A stretch of DNA of 64,000 bases from Streptomyces rimosus subsp. rimosus (GTDB lineage Bacteria; Actinomycetota; Actinomycetes; Streptomycetales; Streptomycetaceae): contig NZ_JOCQ01000011.1 in NCBI RefSeq assembly GCF_000720725.1, forward strand, positions 1-64,000. The letters run 5' to 3'. Below are positions 9,603 through 17,650 of the stretch, one piece after another. Each line of letters begins with the position of its first letter. The stretch's first letter is position 1. The position numbers and the translations under genes were made by a program. The notes beneath the pieces were generated by a model that was not told where the DNA came from, did no database searches, and saw only the letters and a list, made by a program, of their open reading frames with translations.

Positions 9603-9653
9603 GAAGTATTTCTCCCTACGGATGTAGGCGATTACTACTTCTCGGTAAGCTAA

Positions 9654-9663
9654 CAACCGGTTG
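9654..9663. promoter_or_regulatory. 10-bp palindrome upstream of the ligase gene
   Basis: CAACCGGTTG is a perfect palindrome about 50 bp upstream of the ligase start, inside an AT-richer patch that probably holds the promoter. It could be an operator, but a 10-bp palindrome may be chance. Confidence 0.25.
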
Positions 9664-9837
9664 CCGTATGAAGGTGTCGTGCCGATGAACAGCGCGTGAT
9701 GTCTGAAAAGTGGCTGGCGCGTCGCGCTTGCCTGTGCTGTACGGGTCTGCCGGGCGTGCGGTCACGCGTCCTGGGGCGGGACGGGCGTCGCCCGGTGGCA
9801 GTACGTCCGCCACGCCGTGCCCGTGCCGCCCCGCCCC

Positions 9838-10512
9838 TCACGACCGTCCGGAGCCGCCCCTCAGCTGTATGTCGACCTCGACCACCCCTTCGACCGCGCG
9901 GGCCAGCCGCGCGGCCACCGGTATGAGCGAGGTGTCGGCCAGGGTGCCGGAGAGGGTGACGATGCCCTCGCGGACCTCGACGGCCAGGTCGTGGGTGCGG
10001 TGGGCGAAGAGCTGGCCGACGACTGTGCGGCGGACCTCCTCGGCGATCTCCTCGTCCTCGCGGAGGAAGACCTTGAGCAGGTCGCTGCGGCTGACGACGC
10101 CTTCGAGCCGGCCGACGGCGTCCACCACCGGCATCCGTTTGATGCGGTACCAGGCCATGGTGCGCGCCGCCTGGGCCAGGGTCGCGTCCGCGTGCACGGT
10201 GACGGCGGGCGCGGTCATCAGCTCGTCGGCGGTGACGCCACCGGACTTGATCAGGGCGTCCAGGACGCGCATCTGCTCGATCCGCGAGGGCGTGTGGTCG
10301 CGGAACTCCTCCTTGGGCAGCAGGTCCGCCTCGGACACCACGCCGACCACCCGTCCCTCGCCCTCGACAACGGGCAGGGCGCTGACCTTCCACTGTTCCA
10401 TCGTGCGGACGATCTCCTTGAACGGGGCGGCGCGGCCGATGCTGATCACGGTGCGGGTCATCACGTCGCCGACGGTGCGGAGGCTGTTCCCTTGCGTCGC
10501 GGGCTCCTGCAT
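9838..10512 (-). CDS. CBS-pair plus BON domain protein
   Basis: The 224-residue soluble protein has two CBS repeats (about 15-135), seen from VGDVMTRTVISI, VVGVVSEADLL, DELMTAPAVTVH and LEGVVSRSDLL. They are followed by a BON domain with VEVREGIVTLSGTLAD (about 170-185). CBS pairs bind adenosyl nucleotides; BON domains are thought to bind lipids or other ligands. Such CBS-BON proteins are frequent in actinobacterial stress and dormancy gene sets. The start at 10512 follows GAAGGAGTCCG. It lies downstream of a strong terminator that ends the cyclic-nucleotide-binding gene, so it is likely transcribed separately. Confidence 0.9.
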   Translation of the reverse strand: MQEPATQGNSLRTVGDVMTRTVISIGRAAPFKEIVRTMEQWKVSALPVVEGEGRVVGVVSEADLLPKEEFRDHTPSRIEQMRVLDALIKSGGVTADELMTAPAVTVHADATLAQAARTMAWYRIKRMPVVDAVGRLEGVVSRSDLLKVFLREDEEIAEEVRRTVVGQLFAHRTHDLAVEVREGIVTLSGTLADTSLIPVAARLARAVEGVVEVDIQLRGGSGRS

Positions 10513-10605
10513 CACGGACTCCTTCAGCGCGGGCTCTTCCCCCAGGGTTGTGCCTCGCGGGCCCGTGCACCACACACCGTCCCGGCCGGATCCCGGCGGT
10601 CGGTA

Positions 10606-10649
10606 CCTGTGTCCGGGCCCCGGGCGCCCGACCGGGGCCCGGACACAGG
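10606..10649 (-). terminator. Strong hairpin terminator (18-bp stem)
   Basis: CCTGTGTCCGGGCCCCGG at 10606-10623 is perfectly complementary to 10632-10649 across an 8-base loop. It sits 7 bases past the stop of the cyclic-nucleotide-binding gene on the minus strand. A perfect 18-bp GC-rich stem at a gene end is what Streptomyces terminators look like, although no T-tract follows. Confidence 0.75.
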
Positions 10650-10656
10650 AGGCCGG

Positions 10657-11103
10657 TCAGCGCACTCCGCTGCCGTACGGTCCGTACAGGTCCAGCAGCC
10701 GGGTCCGCGCGCACCGCAGCCGGTCGCCGATCACCTCGGCGTACATGAGCACGAGCGCGTGACCGAGCACCGGGTCCTCGTGGCACAGGGCCCGTACGTC
10801 CTGGGCGTCGAACTCCCAGGCCCGTACCGGGCTCAGCGTCTCCGCGCCCAGCTGCCAGCTGTACGGCGGGAAGAGCCAGGACCAGCCCAGCGGGTCGCCC
10901 GGGTGCAGCGTCTCGACCACCGCGGCGCGGCGGCCCGGCACCCGGATGTCGAGCTGGACCGCTCCGGTCCGCACGATCCAGAAGCGGTCGGCCCTGCGGC
11001 CCTCCTCGAAGATGCGCACGCCGGCCGGGAAGGAGACCTCCCGCGCCCGTGCCATCAGCCGCTCGCGGTGTTCCGCCGGCAGCGCACCGAGCCGTCCGGT
11101 CAT
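10657..11103 (-). CDS. Cyclic nucleotide-binding domain protein (no HTH)
   Basis: The 148-residue protein is a single Crp/Fnr-type cyclic-nucleotide-binding beta-barrel domain. SFPAGVRIFEEGRRADRFWI (about 25-44) and HPGDPLGWSWLF (about 67-78) are the typical strand and glycine motifs. No helix-turn-helix follows, so it is not a complete CRP. The usual phosphate-cassette residues are replaced by GDPLGWSW, so cAMP binding is doubtful. GTGAGGAC just before the ATG at 11103 fixes the start. It sits beside a CBS-BON gene, a pairing seen in hypoxia or stress loci of actinomycetes; the role is inferred. Confidence 0.82.
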   Translation of the reverse strand: MTGRLGALPAEHRERLMARAREVSFPAGVRIFEEGRRADRFWIVRTGAVQLDIRVPGRRAAVVETLHPGDPLGWSWLFPPYSWQLGAETLSPVRAWEFDAQDVRALCHEDPVLGHALVLMYAEVIGDRLRCARTRLLDLYGPYGSGVR

Positions 11104-11308
11104 CGTCCTCACCGCTCCACCTCCGCTTCCTCCGCGGCGCCGGCGCCCGCGGCCGTCCGGGGCGGGCCGTCGGGCACCGGCAGATCCCATGCCATCAGGC
11201 TCCGCCGCGTGCGGCCGCCCCGGCAGGGGCCGATCAGCCCTGCGGCACTGCCGAACAGCCCTCCGCGTGTCAAGCCCTCCGCGTTTCACAGGAGTTCTCC
11301 CGGCTCCG

Positions 11309-12865
11309 CTATGCCGACGCGGCGCCCTCACACGGTGCCGCGGGCCGGACGACCCGCCCGCCCCGCAGCAGATGCACGGTGTCCGTGTAGGCGGCGATCA
11401 GGCCGACTTCGTGGCTGACGAGGACGAGGGTCAGCCGGCGCGCGGCGCGCAGGTGGGCGAGGAGGTCCAGGACCGCGGTGGCGGACGCCGGGTCGAGGGC
11501 GGAGGTGACCTCGTCGCACAGGAGGAGGTCCGGTTCGGTGGCCAGGGCGCGGGCAATGGAGGCGCGCTGGCGCTGTCCGCCGGAGAGTTCGTGGGGATAG
11601 CGGCCGGCGAAGTCACCGGGCAGGCCGACGGCATCGAGGAGGCTGCCGACCCGGGCGGGCATGTCCCGCGCGCCGACGATGCGGTGGAGTCGCAGGGGAC
11701 GGCTGAGGGTGGCGCCGATGGTGCGGGCCGGATTAAGGGCGCCGAGCGGGTTCTGCGGGACGAGCTGGATGCGCCGCTGCTGGTCGCGGCTGCGTTTGCG
11801 TACGGGCGTGGGCAGGAGCCGGCCGTCCCAGGTGAGGGTGCCGGACTGCGCCGTCTGGAGGCCCGCGAGGGTCCGCAGGAGGGTGGTCTTGCCGCAGCCG
11901 GAAGGGCCGGTGATGCCGGTCGCGGAGCCGGTGGGGGCGTGGAAGTCGGCGCCTGCCAGGGCCTGGTGGGTGTGGCCCCGGTGGGTGAAGGCGACGTGCA
12001 GATTCTCGGCGCGCAGGCCTTGGGGAGGTGCTGCGGGCTTCTCGGGCGGCAGGTCGGAGGAAGCCGGGCGGCTCGCGGCGGGGAGCGCCGTGGCGGGTGG
12101 GGCGTATGGGGCGTCAGGTCCGTACAGTTCGCCAGGTGCGTACGGGGCGGCCCCGCCGGCCAGGGCGACCACCGTATCGGCGCAGCTCTCGGCAACGTAA
12201 GGATCATGGCCGGCCAGCACGACGGCGAGACCGTGCCCGGTGGCGAGCCGGCGCAGGAGCGCGGTGATCTCGTCGCGCAGGGCGGCGTCCAGCCCCGCGG
12301 TGGGCTCGTCCAGCAGCAGTACCTCGGGCCGCCGGGCCAGAGCGCGGGCCAGCGCGAGCCGCCGCTGCTGGCCGCCGGACAGTGCGCCGGGCCGGTGGTG
12401 GGCGAGCGAACCGGGCAAGTGGCAGTCGGCCATGACCCGTTCGATCGCCTCCGGCGAACGGTCGGCGGCCAGTTCGGCGATCAGGCGCCGGGCCGTCATC
12501 CGGGGGTTGAGGGCGGAGCCCGGGTCCTGGCCGACGTAGGCGACATGCCGGCGGCGCAGGGTCCGCAGCGCGGCGGGCGCGAGCGTGAACACATCCCGGC
12601 CCAGCACCTCGACGCTGCCGGAGGTGACGCGCGCGCCGTACGGGAGGTCGCCGACGACGGCGTGCAGAAGCGTCGTCTTGCCGGAGCCGGACGGCCCGGT
12701 GAGGGCGGTGATCCGGCCGCGCCGCAGGGTCAGGGCGGTGCGGCGCAGCAGCACGGGCCCCGCGCCGAGGCTGATTTCGAGGTCGGTGACCGTCACGGGC
12801 GGCGGGGAGTCGGTCGGGGCCAAAGCGGTGTCCTCCAGAGGCGGGCGCGGGACGGCCGGGGTCAT
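11309..12865 (-). CDS. ABC importer ATPase, two fused nucleotide-binding domains (Opp/Nik type)
   Basis: This 518-residue protein has two complete ABC ATPase domains, equivalent to DppD plus DppF. The first has Walker A GPSGSGKT (about 58-65), signature LSGGQQRR and Walker B LLLDEPTAG. The second has GPSGCGKT (about 317-324), signature LSGGQRQRAS and LLCDEVTSA. It is the last gene of an importer operon and overlaps the upstream permease by 4 bases. It would power uptake of the ligand bound by the lipoprotein at 14693. Because the operon starts at an iron-box-like site beside diaminopropionate genes, I infer metallophore uptake, as with staphylococcal CntABCDF. Confidence 0.93.
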   Translation of the reverse strand: MTPAVPRPPLEDTALAPTDSPPPVTVTDLEISLGAGPVLLRRTALTLRRGRITALTGPSGSGKTTLLHAVVGDLPYGARVTSGSVEVLGRDVFTLAPAALRTLRRRHVAYVGQDPGSALNPRMTARRLIAELAADRSPEAIERVMADCHLPGSLAHHRPGALSGGQQRRLALARALARRPEVLLLDEPTAGLDAALRDEITALLRRLATGHGLAVVLAGHDPYVAESCADTVVALAGGAAPYAPGELYGPDAPYAPPATALPAASRPASSDLPPEKPAAPPQGLRAENLHVAFTHRGHTHQALAGADFHAPTGSATGITGPSGCGKTTLLRTLAGLQTAQSGTLTWDGRLLPTPVRKRSRDQQRRIQLVPQNPLGALNPARTIGATLSRPLRLHRIVGARDMPARVGSLLDAVGLPGDFAGRYPHELSGGQRQRASIARALATEPDLLLCDEVTSALDPASATAVLDLLAHLRAARRLTLVLVSHEVGLIAAYTDTVHLLRGGRVVRPAAPCEGAASA

Positions 12866-13695
12866 CGCAGGGCGGCCCTGCGGGCGGTGGCGGGTGCCAG
12901 GGCGCCGGCGGCGAGGTTGACGCCGACGGCGAGCAGCCCGATGGCCAGGCCGGGCGCGAGGACCGCCCAGGGGTTGAGGAGGATGCCGGGGCCGTTCTCG
13001 CGGATCATCAGCGCCCAGTCGGCCTCCGGGGGACGGGGGCCGAGCTGGAGGAAGCCGGCCATGGCGATGACGTACACCGCCTCCACGAAGCGCAGCCCGA
13101 ACAGCGCCAGCACGGTGGCGCGCAGGTTGGGCAGGATCTCGCGCAGCGCCAGGTGGACCAGGCGTTCACCGCTCGCGGCGGCCGCCTCCACGAAGCCGGT
13201 GGCGGCGAGCGGGGCCGCCGCTCCGGCGACGATCCGTACGGCGTACGGGGTCCCCAGCGCGACGGCGGCCACGCTGATCGCGAGCCGGCCGCCGCCGGGC
13301 CAGGCCAGCGCGAGGAGCATGATGCCCAGCACCGACGGCAGCAGGATCGCGGTGTCCGCCGCGCGTTCGACCAGCCACCCCAGCCGCGGGCCGAGCACGG
13401 CGAAGCAGCCGAGCAGGGTCGCCAGGAAGGTGACCACGGCGGCCACCACCAGCGCGCTTCCGATCAGCGCGCTCCCGCCGTGCAGCAGCCGGCTGAGCAC
13501 GTCCCGGCCGAGCTGGTCCCCGCCCAGCGGCGCGCCGCCCGTCCCCGCTTCCCCGTACGGGGCGGTGACCGGCCGGTCCACCGGGTGCGCGGCGAGCAGC
13601 GGACCGGTCAGCGCCACCAGGATCAGCAGGGCGGCGGGGACGGCGGGTGCGGCGGTACGCAGCCACGGCCGGGCGCCCACCGCGACGGTGCTCAT
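12862..13695 (-). CDS. ABC importer permease, DppC type
   Basis: The 277-residue membrane protein has about six hydrophobic segments and the BPD_transp_1 coupling region GFVEAAAASGERLVHLALRE (about 164-183), in the position of the EAA motif that contacts the ATPase. GGAPLGGDQLGRDVLSRLL near residue 55 matches the DppC/OppC N-terminal signature. Start and stop overlap both neighbours by 4 bases, so translation is coupled. It forms the pore with the DppB-type permease at 13692. Confidence 0.92.
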   Translation of the reverse strand: MSTVAVGARPWLRTAAPAVPAALLILVALTGPLLAAHPVDRPVTAPYGEAGTGGAPLGGDQLGRDVLSRLLHGGSALIGSALVVAAVVTFLATLLGCFAVLGPRLGWLVERAADTAILLPSVLGIMLLALAWPGGGRLAISVAAVALGTPYAVRIVAGAAAPLAATGFVEAAAASGERLVHLALREILPNLRATVLALFGLRFVEAVYVIAMAGFLQLGPRPPEADWALMIRENGPGILLNPWAVLAPGLAIGLLAVGVNLAAGALAPATARRAALR

Positions 13696-14696
13696 GAGCG
13701 GGCTCCCAGCGTGCGCGCCCGTATCAGGTCGGCCAGCAGGAGGACGACGGTGATCAGGGCGGCCGAGCAGGCGACGACGGCCGCGATGACCGGGGTGTCC
13801 CGGTCGGCGACGGCTCCGGCCAGTACCGTGCCGATGCCGGGGTAGTTGAAGAGGGTTTCCACGACGACGGTGCCGCCGAGCAGCATGCCGGTGGAGGTGG
13901 CCACGCCCGTCGCGATGGCGGGCCAGGCGCCCGGCAGCGCGTGCCGTAGCAGCACCTGCCGGGTGGGCAGCCCGTCCAGGCGGGCCGCCGCCACATGCGG
14001 GGCCGCGGCTTGGTCGGCGAGGGCGCCGCGGACGATACGGGTGTTCCAGCCGGTCTGCGGAACGGTCAGGGCCAGCACCGGCATCACCAGCATGCTCCAC
14101 CGGGCGGGCGCCCCGTCGGCTCCGGTGACGGTGGCGGCCGGCAGCCAGCCCGTCCACAGCGACAGCACCAGCAACAGACCGACGGCGACCACGAATTCGG
14201 GCAGTGCGAAGGCGGCGGTCGAGGTCAGGTCCACCACCCGGTCCACGACGCCCTTCGGGCGGGCGGCGGCCCAGGTGCCCAGGGCGAGCGCGGCGAGGAC
14301 GGTCAGGACGAACGCGGTGGAGGCCAGCAGGATGGTGTTGGGCAGCGGCGCGGCGAGCAGGTCGGAGACGCGTTCGCCGCGCGCCGAGGTACCGAGGTCA
14401 CCGGTGGGCAGCGCCGTGATCCAGTCCCGGAAGCGCTCCCACACCGGCCGGTCCAGGCCGAGCAGATGACGGCGCGCGGCGACTCCGGCGGCGCCCTCGC
14501 CGCGTTCGGATGTGGCGGTGGCCGCGTCGCCCGGCAGCAGCTCGATCGCGGCGAACACCACCGCGAGCAGCACCACCAGCATCGCGACGCGCTTGGCCAG
14601 TACGGCCGCCGGCCGCGCGGCCAGGGCACCGGCGCGCCGCGCGGCCGGTTCCGGTACGGGCCGGGTGGTGTCCTTCGGGGCCCCGCTCCCCGTCAC
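13692..14696 (-). CDS. ABC importer permease, DppB type
   Basis: This roughly 334-residue permease has about six transmembrane segments and a DppB-like periplasmic loop after the first (ELLPGDAATA, then the LGLDRPVWERF segment). The coupling region AARLDGLPTRQVLLRHALPG lies near residue 230. I place the start at the GTG at 14696, where GTGA overlaps the stop of the binding-protein gene; longer upstream starts would add an arginine-rich stretch inside that gene. It is the second gene of the importer operon. Confidence 0.9.
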   Translation of the reverse strand: MTGSGAPKDTTRPVPEPAARRAGALAARPAAVLAKRVAMLVVLLAVVFAAIELLPGDAATATSERGEGAAGVAARRHLLGLDRPVWERFRDWITALPTGDLGTSARGERVSDLLAAPLPNTILLASTAFVLTVLAALALGTWAAARPKGVVDRVVDLTSTAAFALPEFVVAVGLLLVLSLWTGWLPAATVTGADGAPARWSMLVMPVLALTVPQTGWNTRIVRGALADQAAAPHVAAARLDGLPTRQVLLRHALPGAWPAIATGVATSTGMLLGGTVVVETLFNYPGIGTVLAGAVADRDTPVIAAVVACSAALITVVLLLADLIRARTLGARS

Positions 14697-16237
14697 GGGG
14701 CGAGCCAGACGTTTTCGAGCTGCACGCGTCCGTAACCGGGCAGCTTCGGCAGGCCGCGGACCTTCGGCGCGGCCAGGTCGATGCCGTCGGCCATGCCCCA
14801 CAGCAGATAGCCGGACCGGTCGTGCTCGATGCGCTGGAGGCCGCGCAGAGCCGCGGTGCGGGCCGAGCGGTCGGCGGTGGCCAGGACCTTGTGGTACGCG
14901 GCGTCGAACTCCTTGTCCGACCAGTCGGCCTCGTTCTGCCCGGCCCCGGTGGTCAGGGTCTTGGAGGCGAAGAAGACGACGGAGTCGTTGGTGCCCCAGT
15001 AGTTGGTGTAGAAGTCGCCCTTGAGCCAGGTCTTCTGGTAGAAGGCACCGGACTCCTGCTTGACGACCTCGATCTTGACGCCGGCCTCCCGGGCCTGGGA
15101 GGCGAAGAGCGTGGCGGACTCGGCGAGCCCGGCGACGTCCTCCGTGGTGACCAGCCGGTACGTACGGGAGAAGTCGAACCCGGCGTCGGTCAGCAGCCGT
15201 TTGGCTCTGGCCAGGTCGCGTCGCCGCTGGGGGATGTCCCCGGCGTAGGCGGGATCGCCCGTACCGAGGATGTCGTTGGCGACCGACCCGTACCCGGACA
15301 GCACCTGCCGGACCATCGCCTCGCGGTCCACCAGGAGCTTCATCGCCTCCCGCACCTCCGCGCCGGCGAACGGCCCGTCGGAGGTGCGCATCACCACGGG
15401 CATGGCCATGTCGTCGGGGCGGCGGACGACCTGGATGTCCCGGCGGGCTTCGGCGGTACGGGCGGCGACCGCGCCGACGTTGGACGCCACGTCGATCTGG
15501 CCGGACAGCATCGCGTTCGCCATCGCCTGCGGGCTCTGGAACATGGTGACCTCGACGGCGTCGAGGTGGACCGCGCCGCCGTACCAGTGCGTGTTGCGCA
15601 GCAGCCGGGCGTTGCCGCCGCGGTACCAGTCGAGCTTGAAGGGCCCGGTCCCGGGCGCCCGGGGTATCTCCGCGTCCGGGGTGTCCTTCTTGAGCACGAA
15701 CGTGGACAGCCGGGTGAGCAGGGGGAGTTCGGCGTTGGCGTAGTCGGAGACGAGGACGACGGTGCGCTTGCCGTCGGCGGTGATGCGGCCGGCCGCGATA
15801 CCGGGCAGCCGGGCCGCTCCGGAGGGGGTGCCGCGCAGCCGGCGCAGCGACCAGACCACGTCGTCGGCGGTGACCGGCGTCCCGTCGTGGAAGGCGGCGC
15901 CCTCGGCCAGGGTGAAGCGCCAGGTCTTCAGGTCCTTCGAGGGCGTGAAGGCGGAGGCCAGGCGGGGGACGGTGTTGTCGGTCCTGCCGCCGGGCGCGGT
16001 CAGCGTGTCGTACACGAGCGCGATGACGAGGTAGTCGCTCTCGTTGCCCTGGGTGCCGTGCGGGTCGCGGGTGATCGCCGACGTACGGCCCAGCGCGCCG
16101 ATGCGCAGGGTGCCGCCCTGCCGCGGTGAGCCGCCGGCGGCGGGTGCCGCGTCATCGCCGCCGCCGCACGCCGCGAGCATCGCCGCCGCGCCCAAGGTCC
16201 CGCCGGTCCACAGAAGTTGCCGCCTGGTGAAATCCAC
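14693..16237 (-). CDS. Opp/Nik-type substrate-binding lipoprotein of the importer
   Basis: The 514-residue protein is an SBP_bac_5 family (peptide/nickel cluster) extracellular binding lipoprotein. The N-terminus holds a twin-arginine-like TRRQLL and a lipobox ending AAMLAAC, with the lipidated Cys at about residue 24. Family motifs include TPVTADDVVWSLRRL and GTGPFKL. I chose the GTG at 16237, preceded by GCGAGGC, over a GTG at 16264 that lies inside an iron-box-like sequence. It leads the importer operon, whose promoter faces the diaminopropionate operon. The ligand is inferred to be a metal chelate; a peptide cannot be excluded. Confidence 0.9.
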   Translation of the reverse strand: MDFTRRQLLWTGGTLGAAAMLAACGGGDDAAPAAGGSPRQGGTLRIGALGRTSAITRDPHGTQGNESDYLVIALVYDTLTAPGGRTDNTVPRLASAFTPSKDLKTWRFTLAEGAAFHDGTPVTADDVVWSLRRLRGTPSGAARLPGIAAGRITADGKRTVVLVSDYANAELPLLTRLSTFVLKKDTPDAEIPRAPGTGPFKLDWYRGGNARLLRNTHWYGGAVHLDAVEVTMFQSPQAMANAMLSGQIDVASNVGAVAARTAEARRDIQVVRRPDDMAMPVVMRTSDGPFAGAEVREAMKLLVDREAMVRQVLSGYGSVANDILGTGDPAYAGDIPQRRRDLARAKRLLTDAGFDFSRTYRLVTTEDVAGLAESATLFASQAREAGVKIEVVKQESGAFYQKTWLKGDFYTNYWGTNDSVVFFASKTLTTGAGQNEADWSDKEFDAAYHKVLATADRSARTAALRGLQRIEHDRSGYLLWGMADGIDLAAPKVRGLPKLPGYGRVQLENVWLAP

Positions 16238-16264
16238 GGTGCCTCGCTTCGTTCGGCCGGTCAC

Positions 16265-16283
16265 TTAGGGTTGCCTACCCTCA
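16265..16283 (-). promoter_or_regulatory. Iron-box-like site (DmdR/IdeR) for the importer operon
   Basis: TTAGGGTTGCCTACCCTCA matches 14 of 19 positions of the actinobacterial DmdR/IdeR consensus TTAGGTTAGGCTAACCTAA. It lies 28-46 bp upstream of the chosen importer start, a natural repressor position. The matching was done by eye. Confidence 0.65.
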
Positions 16284-16400
16284 TGGCGACCATCCCCGCA
16301 AGGGTGCTCCCCGCTGAGTGCTTCCGTGCGCCGGTGCCAACTGCCCTTTAATGGGAGGGAGTTGAGCGAAGCCGGGCAGGCGCGGGCAAAGCAAGTGAGG

Positions 16401-16419
16401 TTTGCCTTGCCTAACTTAG
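16401..16419 (+). promoter_or_regulatory. Iron-box-like site (DmdR/IdeR) for the biosynthetic operon
   Basis: Read on the minus strand, CTAAGTTAGGCAAGGCAAA matches about 13 of 19 positions of the iron-box consensus, including the central GTTAGGC. It stands 207 bp ahead of the oxygenase start and 118 bp from the second site. Two such sites between divergent uptake and synthesis genes is the usual layout in siderophore loci. Confidence 0.6.
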
Positions 16420-16574
16420 GTGAGTAGCGTCGTTACTGTCCGCTGGACTCCGGGCACGGAGCGGCAGCGATGACGCGCCGCGCCCGGACCGTCGAGCGCG
16501 CCGCGCGCTGCCCGTACGGCATCGCACCGGACCCGATTCCCCGCCTGCGACGGACCTTCAGCGGATTTTCAACG

Positions 16575-16607
16575 CCCCCTCAATGGGCCTTCAATGGACC
16601 TTCAACG
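16575..16607 (+). repeat. Short direct repeats in the operon leader
   Basis: The leader between the iron box and the oxygenase gene holds three near-identical units: CCCTCAATGG, CCTTCAATGG and CCTTCAACGG, 10-11 bases apart. They end just before the chosen start at 16626. Their role is unknown. Confidence 0.5.
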
Positions 16608-16625
16608 GAAACGGACCACCTGGAC

Positions 16626-17624
16626 ATGACCACGGGAGCCGCACCCGTCCGCCAGCTCGACCCCGCCGATGCCGTGGAACTGCGCGGCACCGCCGAGAAG
16701 ATCCTCGCCGCGGTCGGCCGCGGGACCTCCGCCGCACCACAACTCCTCGCCCGCGTCGCGGAATCCGCCGACGGGCTGCCCCCTTCGGTCCGCCGGCAGC
16801 TGCGCCCGGCCGACACCGACGACGGCCTCTTCGTCCTGCGCGGCCTGGACGTGGACGACACCGAGTTGGGCCCCACACCCGCCGGCTGGGCCGCCGCCGG
16901 TGACAGCGGCGCCGTACACGACGTGGTCCTGCTGCTGCTCGCCACCGCCATGGGCGACCCCATCGCCTGGGAGGGGCAGCAGGGCGGCCGGTTCGTACAC
17001 AACATCGTCCCGGCCCCCGGCCACGAGGGCGAACAGACCGGTGCCGGCAGCGCGGTGCTGCTCAGCCCGCACACCGAGGACGCCTTCCACCCCGGCCGCG
17101 CCCACCTGCTCATGCTCAGCTGCATGCGCAACCACGACCGCGTCGCCACCACCGCGGCCGGCGTACGCCGCGTACGGCTCGCCGCGGCCGACGTCGAGCT
17201 GCTGAGCCGGCCGCTGCTGCCGATCCTGCCCGACGACGCGTACGCCGGGGCCCGGCACTTCGACGGCGGCCCACCGCCCGCGGTCCCCACCCTCTACCGC
17301 GCCGAGGACGGTCTGACACTCCGCTTCGACCCCGCGTACACCCCGCTGGCCGACGCCACACCCGCCCACCGCGCCGCCTACCGGCGCCTGGAAGCCGAAC
17401 TGGCCCGTGTCTCGGTGGCGGTGCGCCTCGCACCGGGCGACGTGCTCGTCCTCGACAACGATCTGGTCGTGCACGGCCGGGTGCCGTTCCAGGCGCGCTA
17501 CGACGGCACCGACCGCTGGCTCAAGCGTGCCTCCCTCCGTGTCCCCGCGCGCCGTACACGCCCCCTGGCCGAGGCTTCCGAGCACGGTTACGGTCAGGCC
17601 GCCATCGAAGCGCACGCCGGATGA
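16626..17624 (+). CDS. Fe(II)/2-oxoglutarate oxygenase, clavaminate synthase/VioC-like
   Basis: The 332-residue enzyme resembles the clavaminate synthase/VioC/AsnO group, which mostly beta-hydroxylates free amino acids such as arginine or asparagine. Iron ligands are the His and Glu of SPHTEDAFHPGRAH (about 139-152) and the distal His of DNDLVVHGRVPF (about 284); the Arg that binds 2-oxoglutarate is likely in WLKRASLR. Length fits the family. An ATG at 16470 with GGAG upstream would add 52 arginine-rich residues and is less likely. It opens an operon with SbnB-, SbnH- and SbnA-like genes, so I infer hydroxylation of a diaminopropionate-derived or precursor amino acid. Confidence 0.87.
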   Translation: MTTGAAPVRQLDPADAVELRGTAEKILAAVGRGTSAAPQLLARVAESADGLPPSVRRQLRPADTDDGLFVLRGLDVDDTELGPTPAGWAAAGDSGAVHDVVLLLLATAMGDPIAWEGQQGGRFVHNIVPAPGHEGEQTGAGSAVLLSPHTEDAFHPGRAHLLMLSCMRNHDRVATTAAGVRRVRLAAADVELLSRPLLPILPDDAYAGARHFDGGPPPAVPTLYRAEDGLTLRFDPAYTPLADATPAHRAAYRRLEAELARVSVAVRLAPGDVLVLDNDLVVHGRVPFQARYDGTDRWLKRASLRVPARRTRPLAEASEHGYGQAAIEAHAG

Positions 17625-17650
17625 CCGCTCGCATCTCCCCGAGGACGGAC

